DNA of 12,123 nucleotides, taken from the NCBI GenBank assembly GCA_937890735.1, contig CALACZ010000022.1:1-12123 (forward strand), written 5' to 3'. Positions 5,480 to 11,978 of this stretch are shown here, one piece after another (positions within the stretch are counted from its first letter, which is position 1; the number at the start of each line of letters is the position of its first letter). The notes beneath the pieces are model-generated. The model worked only from the letters and a program-made list of their open reading frames with translations, searched no databases and was not told the DNA's origin. A program made the translations under genes and the position numbers. Source of the stretch: an uncultured Bacillota bacterium. GTDB taxonomy: Bacteria; Bacillota; Clostridia; Oscillospirales; Oscillospiraceae.

Positions 5480-7291
5480 ATGGCAATCGAATTTAAGGAC
5501 GGCAAGTATGTGAACCCCGAAACCGGGCGCGTCACGCTCGACCCCACGATCTACAAGGACTGGCAGATCGCGGAGGAAGCAGAAAAGACGCTGCCCCCCG
5601 TGGATTATTTCCGCGAGAAGCTGGGGCTGCTGCCCGAGGAGATCATCCCCTACGGCAAGACCCCGAAGATCGACTTCATCAAGGTCATGAACCGCCTGAA
5701 GGATAAGCCCGACGGCAAGTTCATCGAAGTCACCGCCATTACCCCGACTCCCTTTGGCGAGGGCAAGTCCACCGTTTCCCTGGGCCTGATCGAAGGTCTC
5801 GGCAAGCTGGGCCTGAATGTCGGCGGCGCGCTTCGTCAGCCCTCCGGCGGCCCGACGATGAACGTCAAGGGCACTGCTGCCGGCGGCGGCAACGCACTTC
5901 TGATGCCGATGACCGAGTTCTCCCTGGGTCTGACCGGCGATATCAACGATATCATGAACGCGCACAACCTGGCGATGGTCGCGCTGAACGCCCGTATGCA
6001 GCATGAGCGCAACAACAACGACGAGTGGCTGGCCAGCAAGGGCCTCAAGCGTCTCGACATCGACCCCAAGCGTGTGGAAATGGGCTGGGTCATCGACTTC
6101 TGCGCACAGGGCCTCCGCAATATCATCATCGGCATGGGCGGCCGTCTGGACGGCTTCCTGATGGAGTCCAAGTTCGGCATCGCCGTCGGCTCCGAGCTGA
6201 TGGCGATCCTCGCTGTCGCCCGTGATCTGAAGGATCTGCGTGAGCGTATCGGCAAGATCGTCGTTGCCTACTCCAAGAACGGCGATCCCGTCACCTGCGA
6301 AGACCTCGAGGTTGCCGGCGCTATGACCGCCTGGATGCGCAACACCATCAACCCCACCATGTGCTACACCGTCGAGCATCAGCCGGTTCTGGTCCATGCG
6401 GGCCCGTTCGCCAACATCGCCATCGGCCAGTCCTCCGTTATCGCAGACCGTCTGGCTCTGAAGCTGTTCGATTACCATGTCACCGAGTCCGGCTTCGCTG
6501 CCGACATCGGCTTTGAGAAGTTCTGGAACGTCAAGACCCGTCTGTCCGGCCTGACCCCGAACGTCTCCGTTCTGGTCGCGACCGTCCGCGCGCTCAAGAT
6601 GCACGGCGGCGGCCCGAAGGTCACCCCGGGCGCTCCCCTGCCGAAGGAATACACCGAGGAGAACCTCGAGCTGCTGGAAAAGGGCACCTGCAACCTGTTC
6701 CATCATGTCAACACCATCAAGAAGTCCGGCATCAACCCGGTCGTCTGCATCAACCGCTTCTACACCGACACCGACGCCGAGATCGCGCTGCTGAAGAAGC
6801 TGTGCGCCGAGCACGGCGTGCGCTGCGCGGAGTCCAACCACTGGCGCTACGGCGGCGAAGGCGCGATCGAGCTGGCACAGGCGGTCATCGAGGCGTGCGA
6901 AGAGCCGGTCAACATCAAGTTCCTGTATGACCTCGAAATGCCGCTGCGTCAGCGCGTCGAGCTCATCGCCAAGGAAGTTTACGGCGCGGACGGCGTGGAC
7001 TGGTCGCCGCTGGCAACGCAGAAGGCGGAGCGCTTCGAGTCCGACCCGAAGTACAAGGACTACTGCACCATGATGGTCAAGACGCACCTGTCCCTGTCCG
7101 ACGATCCCACCAAGAAGGGCGAGCCCACCGGCTGGCGTCTTGCGATCCGCGACATTCTGGAGTACGGCGGCGCGAAGTTCCTCTGCCCGATGGCGGGCAC
7201 GATCTCCATGATGCCCGGCACGGCTGCCAACCCGGCATACCGCCGCATCGACGTGGACGTCGAGACCGGCAAGGTTTCCGGACTGTTCTAA
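5480..7291 (+). CDS. fhs: Formate--tetrahydrofolate ligase
   Basis: A 603-aa enzyme that uses ATP to join formate and tetrahydrofolate into 10-formyl-THF, the entry step of the methyl branch of acetogenesis and a source of formyl groups for purines. Residues 87-98 contain the ATP-binding loop TPTPFGEGKST. Family landmarks are RQPSGGP (119-125), KGTAAGGGNA, VHAGPFANIA, LVATVRALKMHGGGP, KTHLSLSDDP and the C-terminal GLF. It is longer than the usual bacterial enzyme of about 556 aa. The RQPS and KTHLSLS wording resembles the synthetase domain of eukaryotic C1-THF synthase as I recall it. The ATG follows AAGGAGG at good spacing. It heads the fhs-fchA-folD cluster, with a strong promoter and heavy use of AAG, CTG and CGT/CGC codons, which suggests high expression. 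A terminator-like hairpin follows. Confidence 0.95.
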   Translation: MAIEFKDGKYVNPETGRVTLDPTIYKDWQIAEEAEKTLPPVDYFREKLGLLPEEIIPYGKTPKIDFIKVMNRLKDKPDGKFIEVTAITPTPFGEGKSTVSLGLIEGLGKLGLNVGGALRQPSGGPTMNVKGTAAGGGNALLMPMTEFSLGLTGDINDIMNAHNLAMVALNARMQHERNNNDEWLASKGLKRLDIDPKRVEMGWVIDFCAQGLRNIIIGMGGRLDGFLMESKFGIAVGSELMAILAVARDLKDLRERIGKIVVAYSKNGDPVTCEDLEVAGAMTAWMRNTINPTMCYTVEHQPVLVHAGPFANIAIGQSSVIADRLALKLFDYHVTESGFAADIGFEKFWNVKTRLSGLTPNVSVLVATVRALKMHGGGPKVTPGAPLPKEYTEENLELLEKGTCNLFHHVNTIKKSGINPVVCINRFYTDTDAEIALLKKLCAEHGVRCAESNHWRYGGEGAIELAQAVIEACEEPVNIKFLYDLEMPLRQRVELIAKEVYGADGVDWSPLATQKAERFESDPKYKDYCTMMVKTHLSLSDDPTKKGEPTGWRLAIRDILEYGGAKFLCPMAGTISMMPGTAANPAYRRIDVDVETGKVSGLF

Positions 7292-7305
7292 AAAATGCAA
7301 AACCG

Positions 7306-7335
7306 GGGCGGCGGTGTTCCGCCGCCCTGATTTTT
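7306..7335 (+). terminator. Terminator-like hairpin after fhs
   Basis: GGGCGGCGG (7306-7314) pairs perfectly with CCGCCGCCC (7319-7327) around a TGTT loop. TGA and five T (7331-7335) follow. It could end fhs mRNA fully or in part, lowering fchA-folD expression relative to fhs. Confidence 0.7.
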
Positions 7336-7454
7336 AAGTAAGAAGTAAGAGTGAATAGTGAATAAGTGTGGTGTCGGCTTCGCCGACGATTCAAATCCGT
7401 GCCGCTTCGCGGCACGCCTCACCTCTTCACTCTTCACTATTACCTATTACTTAT
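7336..7454. repeat. Heptad-repeat inverted element between fhs and fchA
   Basis: The left arm 7336-7370 is five in-register heptamers: AAGTAAG twice, AGTGAAT twice, then AAGTGTG. The right arm 7420-7454, read on the other strand, is five more (ATAAGTA, ATAGGTA, ATAGTGA, AGAGTGA, AGAGGTG). The arms are complementary at about 29 of 36 positions. Between them are two perfect GC hairpins, GTCGGC/GCCGAC (7373-7387) and GTGCCGC/GCGGCAC (7399-7415), both with TTC loops. It looks like a non-coding, MITE-like or slippage-grown intergenic element. It lies inside the folate cluster and may provide or disrupt a promoter for fchA; I see no convincing one. Confidence 0.75.
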
Positions 7455-7475
7455 AAAAACCAGGAGGTTTTTACT

Positions 7476-8096
7476 ATGGATATGACTACCAAGTCCTGCC
7501 GTGAGTTCGTCACGGTGCTGGCATCCAGCGAGCCCGCGCCCGGCGGCGGCGGCGCTTCGGCATTGGTCGCGGCGCTCGGCACGGCGCTCGGCAATATGGT
7601 CGGGTCGCTCACCGTCGGCAAGAAGAAATACGCCGATGTGGAAGCGGAGATCATCGCGCTCAAAGCAAAATGCGACGCGCTCCAGAATGAGCTGCTCGAC
7701 CAAGTTCCGGCGGATGCCGAGGGCTTTGTCCCGCTGGCAAAGGCGTACGGCATCCCCAAGGACGATCCCAGCCGCCCCGAAATTCTGGAACAGGCGACCA
7801 TCACCGCCTGTCAGGTGCCCATGCACATCATGGAGCTGTGCTGCGAGTCCATCCGCGCCATCAAGGTCTTTGCCGACAAGGGCTCGCGCCTTGCGGTGTC
7901 CGATGCGGGCTGCGGCGCGGCGATCGTGAAATCTGCGCTTCAGGCGGCGTCGCTCAACGTGTTCATCAACACCAAAACGCTCCAGAACCGTCAGCTTGCA
8001 GACGAGATGAACGCCAAGTGCCTCGGGATGCTGGACGAATACGGCAAGCTCGCGGACGAAATTTTTGAATCGGTCAAAGCCGGTTTCTTTAAGTAA
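7476..8096 (+). CDS. fchA: Cyclodeaminase/cyclohydrolase family protein, probable methenyl-THF cyclohydrolase FchA
   Basis: A 206-aa all-helical protein of the FTCD C-terminal (formiminotetrahydrofolate cyclodeaminase) family. The signature PAPGGGGASALVAALG (20-35) is followed by MVGSLTVGKKKY (41-52), DAEGF (80-84) and SDAGCGA (142-148), as expected for this family. In histidine degraders the family removes ammonia from formimino-THF. In acetogens, FchA beside Fhs and FolD is assigned as the enzyme converting 10-formyl-THF to 5,10-methenyl-THF. Here the neighbours are fhs upstream and folD 12 nt downstream, with no histidine-degradation genes visible, so the cyclohydrolase role is favoured. 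The start ATG at 7476 follows AGGAGG (7462-7467). Deaminase activity cannot be excluded from sequence alone. Confidence 0.85.
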   Translation: MDMTTKSCREFVTVLASSEPAPGGGGASALVAALGTALGNMVGSLTVGKKKYADVEAEIIALKAKCDALQNELLDQVPADAEGFVPLAKAYGIPKDDPSRPEILEQATITACQVPMHIMELCCESIRAIKVFADKGSRLAVSDAGCGAAIVKSALQAASLNVFINTKTLQNRQLADEMNAKCLGMLDEYGKLADEIFESVKAGFFK

Positions 8097-8108
8097 GGAG
8101 ATAGAATC

Positions 8109-8987
8109 ATGGCAAAACTGCTGCTCGGTAAGGAAGTCACCGCCGCAATGAACGAAAAATTGCAGGCGCGCGTGGCGGCTCTGAAGGAAAAGGGCGTCAG
8201 CCCCAAGCTCGCGATCGTCCGCTGCGGCGAGAACCCGTCCGACCTGTCGTATGAAAAGGGTGCGACGGCGCGCGCGGAGCTCATCGGCGTGGAGGTCGAA
8301 AAATTCGTCCTGCCCGAGGACGTGACCAAGGAAGCGCTCATCGCCCAGATCGAGGCGATCAACGCCGACGATTCCATCCACGGCTGCCTGATGTTCCGGC
8401 CGCTTCCCAGGCATCTCAAGGCGGATCAGGACGAGATCTGCAACCATCTCGCCGCCGCGAAGGACGTCGACTGCATGACCGACCTGTCGAACGCGGGCGT
8501 TTTCACCGGCAAAAAGCTCGGCTTTGCGCCCTGCACCCCGCAGGCGTGCATGGAAATTCTGGACTACTACGGCATTGACTGCAAGGGCAAGAACGCCGTG
8601 GTCATCGGGCGCTCGCTCGTCGTGGGCAAGCCCGCCGCCATGATGCTCATGGCGAAAAACGCCACCGTCACCGTCTGCCACACCAAGACCGTGGACGTCG
8701 CGGGCATCGCGCGCAAGGCGGACATACTCGTCTCCGCCGCGGGCGTTCTGAACAGCCTGACGAAGGACTATGTCTCCGAGGGTCAGGTCGTCATCGACGT
8801 GTCCATCAACTGGGACGCCGAGAAGATCAACGCAAAGGGCGGCAAGGGCGCGATCGCAGGCGATGCAGTGTTCTCCGAGGTCGAGCCGATCGTCGGCGCG
8901 ATCACGCCCGTTCCCGGCGGCGTGGGCTCTGTGACGACGTCTGTGCTGATCGGTCATGTGGTCGAGGCAGCCGAGCGGACGCTGTAA
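8109..8987 (+). CDS. folD: FolD-family methylene-THF dehydrogenase (cyclohydrolase site altered)
   Basis: A 292-aa FolD homologue of normal length. Landmarks are GENPSDLSYEKGA (40-52), PLP (98-100), KDVD (118-121), PCTPQACMEIL (141-151), the NAD(P)-binding VVIGRSLVVGKP (164-175) and PVPGGVGSVT (267-276). FolD oxidises or reduces 5,10-methylene-/methenyl-THF and usually also hydrolyses methenyl-THF to formyl-THF. In an ungapped alignment with E. coli FolD (from memory), Tyr50 matches Y48 and Asp121 matches D121. The catalytic Lys54 aligns with A52, and Gln98 with F96; a lysine sits instead at Y+2 (K50). This predicts loss or change of the cyclohydrolase activity, with FchA upstream filling in. 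The SD AAGGAG overlaps the fchA stop codon, so the two genes are co-translated or tightly co-transcribed. Confidence 0.93.
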   Translation: MAKLLLGKEVTAAMNEKLQARVAALKEKGVSPKLAIVRCGENPSDLSYEKGATARAELIGVEVEKFVLPEDVTKEALIAQIEAINADDSIHGCLMFRPLPRHLKADQDEICNHLAAAKDVDCMTDLSNAGVFTGKKLGFAPCTPQACMEILDYYGIDCKGKNAVVIGRSLVVGKPAAMMLMAKNATVTVCHTKTVDVAGIARKADILVSAAGVLNSLTKDYVSEGQVVIDVSINWDAEKINAKGGKGAIAGDAVFSEVEPIVGAITPVPGGVGSVTTSVLIGHVVEAAERTL

Positions 8988-9004
8988 TTCGCATTTTCGC
9001 AATT

Positions 9005-9030
9005 CTGCCGCTGGATTTTTCCGGCGGCAG
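9005..9030 (+). terminator. Hairpin after folD
   Basis: CTGCCGCTGG (9005-9014) pairs with CCGGCGGCAG (9021-9030) with one wobble, 18 bases after the folD stop. The following T content is weak (ACGTTTA). It is probably the 3' end of the fchA-folD transcript, or the first member of the hairpin array that follows. Confidence 0.5.
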
Positions 9031-9040
9031 ACGTTTATGC

Positions 9041-9268
9041 GCGTGTCAAAATAATATTTTGACACGCGTTCAAACGCGAACCACTGCGTTGGGTTCGCGT
9101 TTGAGAAGGCTTGCACCCTGCCGCGCGCATAATTTTTGCGCAAGCGCAAAAATTCCACACTTGCAGGGCGTGAAGTATTTTTGCCGACGTACACGCCGCC
9201 GGCAAAAATGATCTGCATTTTATTTTGCGCCTGCGGGCGCAAAACTCTGCGAGGCTTTTTAATAGCCT
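9041..9268. repeat. Array of six perfect or near-perfect hairpins in the 8988-9288 intergenic region
   Basis: After the folD 3' hairpin come GCGTGTCAAAAT with ATTTTGACACGC (9041-9052 / 9056-9067); a 13-bp stem 9070-9082 / 9092-9104 (TCAAACGCGAACC); AATTTTTGCGC with GCGCAAAAATT (9131-9141 / 9144-9154); ATTTTTGCCG with CGGCAAAAAT (9177-9186 / 9200-9209); TTTTGCGCC with GGCGCAAAA (9223-9231 / 9236-9244); and a small AGGCT/AGCCT (9252-9256 / 9264-9268). Three stems share a T-run/TTGC-type edge. This fills the roughly 300-bp gene-free stretch between folD and the DUF1576 gene. No promoter was recognised within it. Confidence 0.75.
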
Positions 9269-9288
9269 GTATCCAAGAGGGTGAAATA

Positions 9289-10641
9289 ATGAAAGAAAAA
9301 TTCAAACAGCCGGAGTCTGCCATCCGGCTGCTGTTCGGCGCGTTTACGCTTTTGTGTCTGCTGGCGGCGCTCCTCGCGGCGGCGTGCGGGCAGGGCGAGC
9401 TGTTTGCGGGCGTCGGGCGCATCTGCACGCAGTCCGGGCAGACCGTCAAGAGCTTTTTTGACGCGAGCTACGGCGGCGTTGCAGGCACGTTTCTGAATGC
9501 CGCGCTCGTGTGCGCGGTCTGCCTCGGCATCTACTGCCTGCCCGGCAGCAAGCCCGACGGTGTGAGCGTGCTGGCGTTTTTCCTGACGGCGGGCTTCTGC
9601 TTCTGGGGCACGACGATCCTCAACATCTGGTTTTCATTCGCGGGCGTAGCGCTCTTCTGCGCCGTCAAGAAAAAATCCCCCGGCTCGATGGCAAACGCCT
9701 TCCTGTTTTCCACGGGGCTTGCCCCGCTCATCACGGAGATGCTCTTCCGATATCCCGGCGAGGCGTGGCACGGCTTTACGGCGCTCGGCTTTGTGCTGGC
9801 GCTGGCGGTGGGCGTGTTCATCGGGCTGGTGTTTCCGGCGGCGCTGACGCACAGCCCCAAAATGCACAAGGGCTACGATCTTTACAACGCGGCGGTGCCC
9901 ATCGGGCTGACGGCGTTTTTCCTGCGGGCGCTGCTGTACAAGGTCTTTACGCCCGCGCCGCCCGAAACGCAGAGCGTGGGGCTTGCCGACGGCTTTGAGC
10001 TGGTGAGCTTCCTGTTCTGCGGCGTGGTGTTCGGGCTTGCCATCCTCTGCGGACTGCTGCTCGGCGGCGGGCGCAAGTACCCGAAGCTCCTGCGCAGCAC
10101 GGGCTACAACGCCGACTTCGGCGCGGAATTTTCACCCGCGGCGGGCATCCTGAACTTCGGCGTGTACGGCGTGTTCATCGTGCTGTACTACTGCGCCGTG
10201 GGCGCGGTGTGGAATGCGGCGACGCTGGGGTGCGTATTCTGCATGGTCTGCTGCTGCTTCAAGGGCAGCCACCCGCTGAATGTGTTCCCGATCATGCTGG
10301 GCTATGCCGCGGCGAACTGTATCGCCGAATGGATCTGCGGTCTGACCGGCGCGGAGTTCTCGATGGCGCTCGATGCCCAGGCGATCGTCATCGGGGTGTG
10401 CTTTGCAAACGGGCTGTCGCCTGTGGCGGGCGAGTACGGCTGGTTCGCGGGCGTGCTCTTTGGCATGGCACACTATACGCTCGTTACCTGCGTGCCGCTG
10501 CTGCACGGGGCGTTCTGCCTCTATAACGGCGGCTTCACCGCGGCATTCTGCTGTTTCCTCTTCGTCCCCGTTCTGGAGACGTTCTGCAAGACAAAAGCTG
10601 AGCGGAAACGGCTGAATACTAGTTCTTATGAAAAATCTTGA
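9289..10641 (+). CDS. DUF1576 family multi-pass membrane protein
   Basis: A 450-aa, strongly hydrophobic, cysteine-rich protein with about ten or more predicted membrane segments. A short cytoplasmic-looking start (MKEKFKQPES) and a basic tail (KTKAERKR, 434-441) flank them. It matches the DUF1576 family through GLAPLITE (143-150), KGYDLYN (194-200), KGSHPLNVFPIMLG (325-338), GLSPVAGEYGWFAG (375-388) and HGAFCLYNGGFTAAF (406-420). The GLxP and LYN blocks occur twice, pointing to an internal duplication. The function of the family is unknown; transport is a guess from topology only. The start at 9289 is chosen because AGAGGGTGA lies just before it; the longer in-frame start at 9136 lies inside the hairpin array. 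The stop codon lies within a palindrome, so the last residues derive from repeat sequence. Confidence 0.85.
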   Translation: MKEKFKQPESAIRLLFGAFTLLCLLAALLAAACGQGELFAGVGRICTQSGQTVKSFFDASYGGVAGTFLNAALVCAVCLGIYCLPGSKPDGVSVLAFFLTAGFCFWGTTILNIWFSFAGVALFCAVKKKSPGSMANAFLFSTGLAPLITEMLFRYPGEAWHGFTALGFVLALAVGVFIGLVFPAALTHSPKMHKGYDLYNAAVPIGLTAFFLRALLYKVFTPAPPETQSVGLADGFELVSFLFCGVVFGLAILCGLLLGGGRKYPKLLRSTGYNADFGAEFSPAAGILNFGVYGVFIVLYYCAVGAVWNAATLGCVFCMVCCCFKGSHPLNVFPIMLGYAAANCIAEWICGLTGAEFSMALDAQAIVIGVCFANGLSPVAGEYGWFAGVLFGMAHYTLVTCVPLLHGAFCLYNGGFTAAFCCFLFVPVLETFCKTKAERKRLNTSSYEKS

Positions 10642-10677
10642 AAAGATTTTTCTAGCACCGAAGGTGCGTTCAGAACT
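10621..10677. repeat. Nested palindromic element overlapping the DUF1576 stop codon
   Basis: AGTTCT (10621-10626) and AGAACT (10672-10677) bracket two perfect hairpins, AAAAATCTT/AAGATTTTT (10631-10639 / 10643-10651) and GCACC/GGTGC (10655-10659 / 10663-10667), both with GAA loops. The TGA stop (10639-10641) is inside the first hairpin. The second half of that hairpin ends in T5, so it could serve as a terminator. Confidence 0.65.
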
Positions 10678-10688
10678 GTATGAGACGG

Positions 10689-10761
10689 GGAATTGCACGA
10701 TCGTGCAATTCCAGCGTGCGCAGCACGCGGGTTTCTTGATTCAAATATTGAATCAAGAAAC
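10689..10761. repeat. Cluster of three perfect palindromes between DUF1576 and GDPD genes
   Basis: A 24-bp perfect palindrome with half-site GGAATTGCACGA (10689-10712), then GCGTGC/GCACGC (10714-10719 / 10723-10728), then GTTTCTTGATTCAA with its complement (10731-10744 / 10748-10761, loop ATA). They are arranged almost back to back. They resemble the array at 9041-9268 in style but not in sequence. Confidence 0.7.
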
Positions 10762-10785
10762 AGTATAAAGCGTAAAAACATAAAA

Positions 10786-10820
10786 GATCCCGGAGAAAGC
10801 GCCGCTTTCTCCGGGAATTT
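10786..10820. terminator. Likely bidirectional terminator between DUF1576 and GDPD genes
   Basis: CCCGGAGAAAGC (10789-10800) and GCTTTCTCCGGG (10804-10815) form a perfect 12-bp stem. It sits eight bases past the GDPD stop on the minus strand, where it is followed by ATCTTTTATG. On the plus strand AATTTGTTTATT follows. It mainly serves the convergent GDPD gene. Confidence 0.75.
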
Positions 10821-10822
10821 GT

Positions 10823-11815
10823 TTATTGCGCGCTCAGCACATCCGCCGCGCGGTCGGGATAGTCGGTGATGAGCGCATCCGCGCCGACGCTTGCCAGGTA
10901 CGCCATGTCTTTTTCGGAGTTGACGGTCCAGTACTGGATCGCCAGACCGTGGGCGTGGGCGTAATTGATGAGCGTCGTCGTGCCGAGATTCAGCCCGTAG
11001 CTCTCCTTTGCGTCGCCGAACGGGAGCTGGAGCACATCATAGTCGCAGGCAAAGTCCTTTTTGTTCGTCAGCGCGGCAAGGTAGAACTTCACGACCTCGT
11101 CCGGGCTGGCGCTGCGGTGCGTGTCGGGGTAGTTTTCCGTGATGTAGTCCGCGACTTCGTCGCGGAAGCTGCCGATGATGACGCGGTCCAGAAGATCGCG
11201 CTCGCGCAGCGTTGCGTAAAGCCGGTCCGCCGCCGCGAGCCCGACTTCGCCGCCGTCCTTGATCTCAATGATGAAGCGGTAGTCGCCGGCGGAGGTCAGA
11301 TAGTCCAGCACCTCGTCGAGCGACAAGATCCGCAGCTCATCCGGCACATCGTCGCCGTGCAGGTCGGCGTAGGGCATTTCGCCCGCGTCATTCACAAACT
11401 GCGCCGCAATGTTCAGCTCTTTCAGCTCCGCCAGCGTTTTCTCGCGCACCAGAACGCCCTCCGCGCCGAACACCGCCGCCGCGTCCGACACGCGGTCGAG
11501 CGTATCGTCGTGCGAGAGCACCAGCACGTCGTCCGCCGTCATGTGGAGGTCAAACTCGAAATAATCGACCTGCATGTTCGGATTTTCCACGCAGCCGCGG
11601 AACGCCGCCAGCGTCTCCTCGGGATACTGCCCCGCGCCGCTGCGGTGTGCCGAGATCGCCGTTTCGCCGGTAATAAACGGATTTTCTGTGTCGTATTGTT
11701 TGAAATTTTCCGGCTTCGACCGATGATAAAACTGCAAAGCCCAAGCCGCCGCAATGGCAGCAACAATGCAGAGCAAAACAAGCAGAACTCTGCCAACAAC
11801 TTTTTTGACTTTCAT
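10823..11815 (-). CDS. Membrane-anchored glycerophosphodiester phosphodiesterase family protein
   Basis: A 330-aa protein with a basic start (MKVKKVVGR), one membrane segment or uncleaved signal at about 9-27, and an extracytoplasmic GDPD TIM-barrel from about 53 to the end. Visible motifs are AHRSGAGQYPEETLAAF (56-72; H57, R58 and E66/E67), YFEFDLHMT (85-93; E87 and D89, metal ligands), SHDDTLDR (101-108; H102, the second catalytic His), EIK (184-186), YWTVN (295-299) and GADALITDYP (311-320). The family hydrolyses glycerophosphodiesters to glycerol-3-phosphate and an alcohol, using a divalent metal. The usual HRG is HRS here. The start follows AGGAGG at six-base spacing and the promoter at 11843-11871 fits it. 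It may act in lipid or teichoic-acid turnover outside the membrane (inference). Confidence 0.93.
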   Translation of the reverse strand: MKVKKVVGRVLLVLLCIVAAIAAAWALQFYHRSKPENFKQYDTENPFITGETAISAHRSGAGQYPEETLAAFRGCVENPNMQVDYFEFDLHMTADDVLVLSHDDTLDRVSDAAAVFGAEGVLVREKTLAELKELNIAAQFVNDAGEMPYADLHGDDVPDELRILSLDEVLDYLTSAGDYRFIIEIKDGGEVGLAAADRLYATLRERDLLDRVIIGSFRDEVADYITENYPDTHRSASPDEVVKFYLAALTNKKDFACDYDVLQLPFGDAKESYGLNLGTTTLINYAHAHGLAIQYWTVNSEKDMAYLASVGADALITDYPDRAADVLSAQ

Positions 11816-11842
11816 GCGCGTCCTCCTGATGGGTTTTTCTAT

Positions 11843-11871
11843 AGTATAGCAGCAATCGGCGCGTCTGTCAT
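11843..11871 (-). promoter_or_regulatory. Sigma-A promoter for the GDPD gene
   Basis: On the minus strand, ATGACA (11866-11871) and TATACT (11843-11848) are separated by 17 bases, each box differing from consensus by one base. Transcription would start about 20 bases before the start codon. The inverted repeat ATGTAA-AA-TTACAT (11870-11883) touches the upstream edge of the -35 box and could be an operator. Confidence 0.75.
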
Positions 11872-11978
11872 GTAAAATTACATCGCGTGCGGCACTTCGT
11901 CCGATCTGCGCTGCCGCATATTCTCCCATTTTCCGCAAAGACTAACAGGGCAATGCGAACTGAAAGGAGCAATGTTTT

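Noticed and set aside
5396..7300. Long minus-strand open frame opposite fhs
   Set aside because: The complement of a highly expressed GC-rich gene. No motif, no ribosome-binding site, low-complexity Asp/Val/Leu/Ala composition.
7420..7460. Promoter for fchA inside the heptad element (TTCACT ... TTATAA)
   Set aside because: The spacing is about 19 bases and both boxes are weak matches that arise from the repeat itself; not enough to call.
9136..9288. Upstream extension of the DUF1576 protein by 51 residues
   Set aside because: The extension lies within hairpin repeats, lacks a ribosome-binding site, and does not resemble a signal peptide. The ATG at 9289 has a good site.
7440..9449. Long minus-strand open frame (669 codons) opposite fchA and folD
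   Set aside because: It spans two real genes and the hairpin array on the other strand and has no recognisable domain.
10826..11875. Plus-strand open frame opposite the GDPD gene
   Set aside because: Shadow frame. The GDPD gene carries all family motifs, a promoter and a ribosome-binding site.
11816..11938. Longer GDPD start at 11938
   Set aside because: It would lie upstream of the well-formed promoter at 11843-11871 and put 41 polar residues before the membrane anchor. The ATG at 11815 has a textbook AGGAGG.
11884..11962. Sigma-G promoter for spoVT
   Set aside because: GCATA occurs at 11917-11921, but no matching -10 (CATNNTA) is found at a suitable distance, so no promoter is called.
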